Source: Stomoxys calcitrans
Lineage: Eukaryota > Arthropoda > Insecta > Diptera > Muscidae
NCBI RefSeq assembly: GCF_963082655.1
Contig: NC_081555.1
Location: forward strand, 94,256,914 to 94,320,913
Length of the DNA: 64,000 bases
Direction: 5' to 3'
Part shown: positions 41,099-64,000 of the stretch, piece after piece
How the letters are laid out: each line of letters begins with the position of its first letter
Position numbering within the stretch: the stretch's first letter is position 1
Notes under the pieces: model-generated
What the model was told of the DNA's origin: nothing
Seen by the model: the letters and a program-made list of their open reading frames with translations, nothing else
Databases searched by the model: none
Translations under genes and position numbers: made by a program

Positions 41099-43030
41099 GA
41101 CCAAAAACACTGGTATATGGGTCCAAAAACCATAATCAGATCCCCAAAAACTTGAAGCTAGGCCTTACATAATAGTAGCTGGGCTCAATAAATGACAGTT
41201 TCTCCTAAAAACCGGCAGTTCAGCCTAAAACACCTGTAGATGTGCTAAAAAACCGGTTGGTTGGCCTAAAATACCGGTAGCTTGGTGAAAAAAGGTAGCT
41301 GGTCCTAAAAAAGGTTGCTAGGACTAAAATACCGGTAGCTGGACCCAAAAAACGGCACCTATTCCTAAAAAACCAATGGCTGAGCCAAAAGTCTGACCCA
41401 AAATTTCGGCAGCTGCCCAGATGATTGGCCAATAATAACCGGTAGCAGGATGAAAAATTCGGTAGATGGACCGAACAAGCGGTAGATAGTTTAAAAGGTG
41501 GCAGCTAGGACTAAAATTCTAGGACGTTGTTAAAAATTCTGCACCTAAGGTAAAAACACCGTTATCTGGTCTTAAAAGTCGTCAAAAAACTTAAACGAAA
41601 CCTCACATAATGGTAAGTGGGCTCTAAAAGCTGAATTTAGACCAAACACACAGGTATATGGCCCACAAACCGTCAGCAGATCCCCTAAAATCTGAAGCTA
41701 GGCTTTACAAAAAAGTAGCTGGGCTCAATAAACGACAGCTTCTCCTAAAAATCGGCAGCTCAGCGTAAAACACCTGTAGCTGTGCTAAAAAACCGGTTGC
41801 TTGGCTTAAGATAGCGGTAGCTGGGTGAAAAAAGGTGGCTGATCCCAAAAAAGATAGCTAGGACTAAAATCCCGGTGGATGGACCCAAAAAGCGGCACCT
41901 TTTCCTAAAAAAACGGGTCAAAAATCTGACAGTTAGACCCAAAATATCGGCAGCTGCCCGGATGATTGGCCAATAATAACTGGTAGCTGGATAAAAAATT
42001 CTGTAGCTGGACCGAACAAGCGGTAGATAGTCTAAAAAGTGGCAGCTAGGACTAAATTTATGGGACTTTGTTGAAAATCTTGCATCTAAGCTAAAAACAC
42101 CGTTAGCCGATCCCAAAAAGCCGTAAAAAACTGAAACTAAACCTCTTATAACGGACACTGGGCCCTAAAACCTGAATTTAGACCAAAAACAAGGGTATAG
42201 TAAAGGTAGCTACGACTAAACTCCCGGTAAGTGGACCCAAAAAGCGACACCTAGTTCTAAAAAACCGATGGGTGGGCCAAAAAACCTGACAGCTAGACCC
42301 AAAATAACCGTAGCTGCCAGAATGATTGGCCAGAAATACCGGTAGCTGGATGAAAAAACTGGTAGCTGGACCCAAAAAGAGGTAGATAGTCTAAAAAGTA
42401 GCAGCTAGGACTAAAATTCGATAGCTACACCCAAAAAGGAGCCAAAGTACTAAAAACCAGTGGCTGGAACAAAAACCCGACAGCTAGGCTCACAATACGG
42501 GTGCTGCCCGGTTGCTAGGCCTGAAGTACCAGTAGGTAGATGAAAAAAACCGGTAGCTGGGCCGGTAAAATCCTGCACCGCCACCTAGTTCTAAAAAACC
42601 AGTGGCTGGACCAAAAAAAAAATCGACAGATAGGCCCAAAAATACCCGTAGCTTCCCAGTTGCTTGGGGGAAAAACAGATCCCAAAAAGTGGCAGTAGTT
42701 TAAAAACTGAGCTAGGACTTAAATACCGGCAGCTGGATTCAAAAGCACCACCTAGTCCTAAAAAACGGTGGCTGGGCTAAAACACCGACATCTAGGCTCG
42801 AAAAAGCGGTAGCTGCCCGGTTGGTTGGGCTGAAGTACCATTAGCTGGGTGGAAACCCCGACAGTTTGGTCCAAAAAGCGCCTGCAGTTTCCAAAATGTA
42901 ACACCTGGGACTAAAAAACCGATGGATGACCCTAAAAAAGGTTGTATGGTACAAAAACCCGATAGATAGTCCCAAAAATCAGCTAATGGGTCCAAAACCC
43001 AGGAGCTTGGCCCACAAATACCGTTAAAAC
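41099..43030. repeat. Minisatellite with 541-bp higher-order repeat
   Basis: Short units of about 20-35 bp of the form CTAAAA.ACCGGTAGCTGG-CC repeat for 1.9 kb. They are grouped: TTTAGACCAAA at 41099, 41640 and 42181 marks starts exactly 541 bp apart, and the internal order of variants is kept between the first two blocks. The third block is shorter and then breaks down to about 43030. Confidence 0.85.
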
Positions 43031-43720
43031 AAGTCATAGGGATTTTCTGCTGTACCTCCGAAGATATATACGAAGCCTCCAGGCCTTTATAAATCTTCAG
43101 GATCTGATAATTTATCGCCAGTCAAACTACAAGTTGTGAGTCCGATAAACTGACTACCTGTTAAAGGGGACCAAAAACCTGCTGCTTGGCCTACAATACC
43201 GATAGAACAAGTCCTGGGGAAATTTTGCAGTACCTATGAAAATACTTTCAAGACCTTAGGCCTTTATAAATCGTCCGGATCTGATAATGTATCACCAGTT
43301 AAACTACAAGCTGTGTTCGAAAGACTGGCAACCTGGCTTAGGGGTCCAAAAACCTACAGCTTTTCCTTCAATACCGGTTGAACAAGTCCTGGGGAAATTC
43401 TGCAGTACCTTTGATGATACCTACAAGACCCGCAGGTCTTTATAAATAGTCAGGATCTGATAATGTATCACCAGTCAAACTACAAACTTTTTCCGATAGC
43501 CTGAGAGATATACTCTGCTTATAACGGTATGACCTGAACTCCTGTGGGAAGTACCTACATAAACCTACATTTATTTCAAAAGGAAATCCGTACAATTCGT
43601 TCTCTAAAAAAGTTCATAAATGCACATCTAAGGGCAAAAATTTCTAAAGATCGCATGCCTATGGCAAGCGCAAATCCACAGAAACAGCTTTTCATTACCT
43701 AGAAGGTTTTTTCGTTGTCA
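43031..43720 (+). repeat. Three tandem chimeric units with LINE RT fragment
   Basis: Units of about 180 bp start at about 43029, 43202 and 43379 with GAACAAGTC.TGGGGAAATT. Each contains a piece of reverse transcriptase (PLYKSSGSDN, SPVKLQ) like that at 640-700. The first two end with a short CCAAAAACCTGC.GCTT-like minisatellite piece. After the third, the LINE sequence runs on (KFINAHLRAKISKDRMP) to about 43700. Confidence 0.75.
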
Positions 43721-43754
43721 AGGAGGGGTTGAGGGTTCCTTATATTTAGATGAA

Positions 43755-43990
43755 ACCGAGGTGCAACTATCGATTTGGATCATTATCTTCTTGCAGCAAA
43801 AGTTCGCACTCGTCTCAAAGCTGTGAGAAATGTACGATCTGACGCTGTACGGAAATTGCACGTCGAAAAGCTGCAATATAATAGATGGAAATGGCATACT
43901 ACACTCGAGTGACTTATTTGCTTGAAGAAACCATGATTATCACGATAATATAGGGGTCCCAGTCCTAGGCGCACAGTGTTGCACCGGTTG
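43755..43990 (+). mobile_element. LINE endonuclease C-terminal fragment
   Basis: It reads RGATIDLDHYLLAAKVRTRL, the conserved SDH-type active-site region of APE endonucleases (here LDH), then KLHVEKLQYNRWKW. It is a fragment and is not functional. Confidence 0.6.
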
Positions 43991-44121
43991 ACAAAAGTGA
44001 AAAAATCGAAAAAATTAAAAAATCCAAATAAAAATTTTAAAATCCCTTCAAATAAGAAGATTAAAAAATATATATTTATATTTGAGGTCCCACTTCAACT
44101 TCTCGATGTTTTCGTACGAAC

Positions 44122-44442
44122 GTTCATTGAACTAACTAGTTCAGTGAAACAGGTCATTCAATAAACTAACTAGTTCATTTCAATCATTATTTCAGCGAAT
44201 CAAGCAGTTCATTTTACTAACTAGTTCAGTAAACAAACTAGTTCAGGGAACTAACTAGTTTAGTGAACTAACTAGTTCAGTTAACTAACCAGTTAATTGA
44301 GTTAACTAGTTCGGTGAACCAAGTAATTCAATAAACTAACTAGTTCATTTTACTCACTAGTTCAGTGAACAAACTAGTTCATTTTACTAACTAGTTCAGT
44401 GAACAAACTAGTTCAGGGAACTAACTAGTTCAGTAAACTAAC
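44122..44442. repeat. 17-bp minisatellite, left arm
   Basis: The unit TTCAGTGAACTAACTAG (17 bp) is repeated with variants. It contains the palindrome AACTAGTT. Variants are frequent here. The array is interrupted by a LINE and resumes at 45043. Confidence 0.9.
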
Positions 44443-45042
44443 AGGGAAAGTTGTTGATATATGCAAATGTATTGTATTGGCGGAAAGAAAGTTAGGAATA
44501 GGAGCGAGGAAAGTGGAAGTAGTAATAATTGACATTCGTCTTGAATTTCTGGATGTCGTAGTCGGTGGGAAAATTATTTGCCGAAAGTGGATTCCACATA
44601 CGAACAATTCGGGCGAAAAGGAATTATCTCTGCAGTGCATTGTTCGGTCAGCTGACCAATCAATTTCAAATGGTTGTGAATTCCTGGAGTGTCTGGTATT
44701 ATTGATTCTTACGTCAGGAATAAGAAGGCGAATATCAGTGGATATCACACACCATGAAAGTAAAGATAGAGCATTAATATGCCACCCCAGTTGCGACAGT
44801 GTTCAAGTGGAACCATATATAGTTGGATACCTCACTGTCCCCTATCAACACTATCGCCCTTCTCTAAACATGGTCGAGCAGCTCCAAGGATGTCTTCGGA
44901 GCACAGACTCATACCAGGTAGTACAGCTATTAAGAAGATCAGGTGAAGTGAAGTAGCTCTTGCACCGCTTAAGAAAGCCCAAGCACTTGCAATGCTTTTT
45001 TCGATATTATGAATACATGTTGTGCCCAACGGGCATCACATT
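44443..45042 (-). mobile_element. 5'-truncated LINE inside the 17-bp array
   Basis: On the minus strand it reads SDVRIN-like IPDVR, then HSRNSQPFEIDWSADRTMHC and RDNSF, after an upstream piece with LGFLKRC-like codons. This is the 3' part of the same jockey/CR1-like RT as 19915-20560. The open plus-strand frame of 159 codons is its antisense. Minisatellite units abut both sides, so the LINE inserted into the array. Confidence 0.75.
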
Positions 45043-45405
45043 GCAGTGAACTAACTAGTTCAGTTAACTAACTAGTTCAGTGAACTAACTAGTTCAATGA
45101 ACTAATAAGTTCAGTGAACTAACAAGTTCAGTAAACTAACTAGTTCGGTGAACTAACTAGTTCGGTGAACTAACTAGTTCAGTGAACTAACTAGTTCAGT
45201 GAACTAACTAGTTCAGTGAACTAACTAGTTCAGTAAACTAACTAGTCCAGTGAACTAACTAGTTCAGTGAACTAACTAGTTCAGTGAACTAACTAGTTCA
45301 GTGAACCAACTCATTCAGTGAACCAACTCATTCAGTGAACTAACTATTTTAGTCAACTAGCTGAATGAGTTAATTAAATTATTACCTCACGAACTAGTTC
45401 ATAAT
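45043..45405. repeat. 17-bp minisatellite, right arm
   Basis: Same unit as 44122-44442 but more homogeneous (runs of TTCAGTGAACTAACTAG at 45100-45300), degenerating at the right into AACTCATTCAGTGAACC-type units. Confidence 0.9.
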
Positions 45406-46991
45406 AAAAAATTACGAAAATGTCATAAAAGGGATTACATACATAAAAATTACGTTTGAAACCTATTCAAACAATCTGATAGTAGTTGTTGTCTTTAATA
45501 TCAATTTTGACAAGTTATATAATGTTGTTGCCAGAATTCTGGTATTTAGAAACATCCTAGCCGATATCATATGCTTTTCTCAAAATTATTCAAAACGTAT
45601 TAATGATTTTTTTTAAAGTTGTCTTTTTTTTTCTTAAAGTTGCTTTGTTTTAATATAAATGAAATTAATTTTTTGCCAATATTTTATAAAATTTTGTGTT
45701 TGTTATTTAATCATTCATTCCTTCCTTCTGTTGAGTGTTTTGTTTTGTTTTTTTTTTCTGTTTCTTAATATCATTTTTATACCCCACCCATGTGTTGGGG
45801 GGTATTTGTCAATTGGTTTCATTTTTAAATTTTTTTCTAGATTTCTTTTTAATCATTTACAATCCCATTTTAGTTTTTTTTCTTGTTTTAAGTTTATATC
45901 ACAATAATCGTTTCCAAAATGTTTTTTTTTTAATTTATATATTAAATTAGTTCCATATAGATATTAATTTTTTCTTAATATTTAGAAAAAAAGAAGTTCT
46001 TAAAGAATTAGAGAATTTTTTTTTTGTTGAAAAAATATTTCAAATGTGGTTTTTATGCTTAAAATATAATTAAGATGTTTGTTTTTTAAATGATTTTTTT
46101 TGTATAAGTGATTTTTAAATTTATTATTTTCTTTAATAAGACCTTTAACCTCTTACAAATTAATTTTAATTTTTTTTCTTTAATATTAAACCTAACAAAA
46201 AGATCATAATTTCAGTAATTATAAATACTTATATAGTTTATATAAGAGTCTTAAAACAACAAAAAAGGAAACGTCTATAAATAAGTTTTAGAAAAATAAA
46301 TTTTATTTAGCGGCGGACCTCATATTTTCGCCCATATGTAAAAATCTTTCTTGGCCTTAAGATTAAAATTAAGTTTAAAAAATTAATTACATTTATTGGA
46401 ATGTTTTTGTTTTTTGTTTTTATTTATTTTTTTTTATTTTACATATTAATAATTAATCATAATAAGTCCATGTTATGTATTTGTAATGGTGTTATATAGA
46501 ATTTTATAAAAATACATCCAAAATTAAAAACGGTTGTTTGGTGTGTGCATTAAAAAAAAGAAATATTTGTGTTAAAAAAGAAGGGAAGAAAAAAATTGTA
46601 TTGTTTTTAATAAATTTCCATATTTTTTTAGATTTTTTTTTCAAATATCTGTATCTAGCCAACTACAAGTTATTTGTGTGTTTAAATTTAAGTTGATTTT
46701 TAAAATTAATTTTTCTGAAGCTATCTCTACCTCAAGCTATAGACACAAGCATTTATCAAAAAAGGAGTTTCTTGTTATTTTTTTTTATAAATACTCTAAC
46801 AACTAATGATTGTTATTTTCTGGGGGGTTTTCAATGTGAAAGTACTTTTTTCCATATGTTTTCTTTTTTTAGTTTCGTACAAATATGGACTATTTTGTTT
46901 GCAGGTGCCATGATTTTGTATAGAGTAGGATTCGGGTTTTTGTTGCTAGCTCTTTCTCTAGGGTTTTTTTGTGTTTTTTTTTTATAAATGT
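45406..46991. other. AT-rich 3' flank of rdgA
   Basis: T-rich DNA that probably includes the rdgA 3' UTR. TTTATACCCCACCCATGTG near 45777 looks like a decayed Helentron-like 5' end. Phenylalanine-rich frames at 45659-45950 and 46772-46987 are T-run artefacts. Confidence 0.5.

Positions 46992-64000
<17,009 letters not shown>

Noticed and set aside
44477..44956. 159-codon plus-strand open frame
   Set aside because: It is antisense to a LINE reverse transcriptase relic recognisable on the minus strand.

Overview
The window is nuclear DNA of a fly, most probably a calyptrate (housefly, stable fly or blowfly group). Support comes from short GT-AG introns, DREF-type TATCGATA sites, mariner and LOA/I-type retroposon relics, and a very repeat-rich, AT-rich landscape. 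The species call is an inference. There are no operons, CRISPR arrays or phage genes. I can assemble three protein-coding genes; almost everything else is mobile elements, minisatellites or AT-rich spacer.

Left part (1-8.6 kb): a decayed LOA/I-type LINE (endonuclease, reverse transcriptase, RNase H), short CAA-tailed repeats, a 597-bp mariner fold-back element, and a doubtful pair of 5' exons near 4.1-4.3 kb. Middle (8.6-24.9 kb): two head-to-head paralogous genes of the A1CF/RBM46/RBM47 type (RRM domains plus a dsRBD-like C-terminal fold). Gene A (minus strand, five exons, 741 aa) has three RRMs. Gene B (plus strand, five exons, 523 aa) has two RRMs and carries a 26-nt microexon in the slot that encodes RRM3 in gene A. 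They share a 2.3-kb intergenic region with three TATCGATA sites, and each has one large repeat-filled intron. The Drosophila member of this family known to me is tumorous testis (tut), which acts with Bam and Bgcn in the germline; orthology to tut itself is not established here.

Right part (24.9-64 kb): a 2-kb array of a 29-bp minisatellite starts just past the gene B poly(A) signal. Then come 22 kb of gene-free repeats: LINE pieces, a 224-bp duplication, AT-rich spacer, a 541-bp higher-order repeat, and a 17-bp array split by a LINE. From 47.0 kb to the window end lies the 3' portion of a type IV diacylglycerol kinase on the minus strand (rdgA; DGK zeta/iota type). It ends with ankyrin repeats. 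Its introns hold Helentron-like elements with 153-bp central repeats, a second mariner fold-back element, and about 4.5 kb of a 19-bp palindromic minisatellite.

No clear new multi-gene system is present. The most interesting points are the divergent RNA-binding paralog pair with the RRM3/microexon slot, and the recurrence of short palindromic cores in three unrelated minisatellite families.
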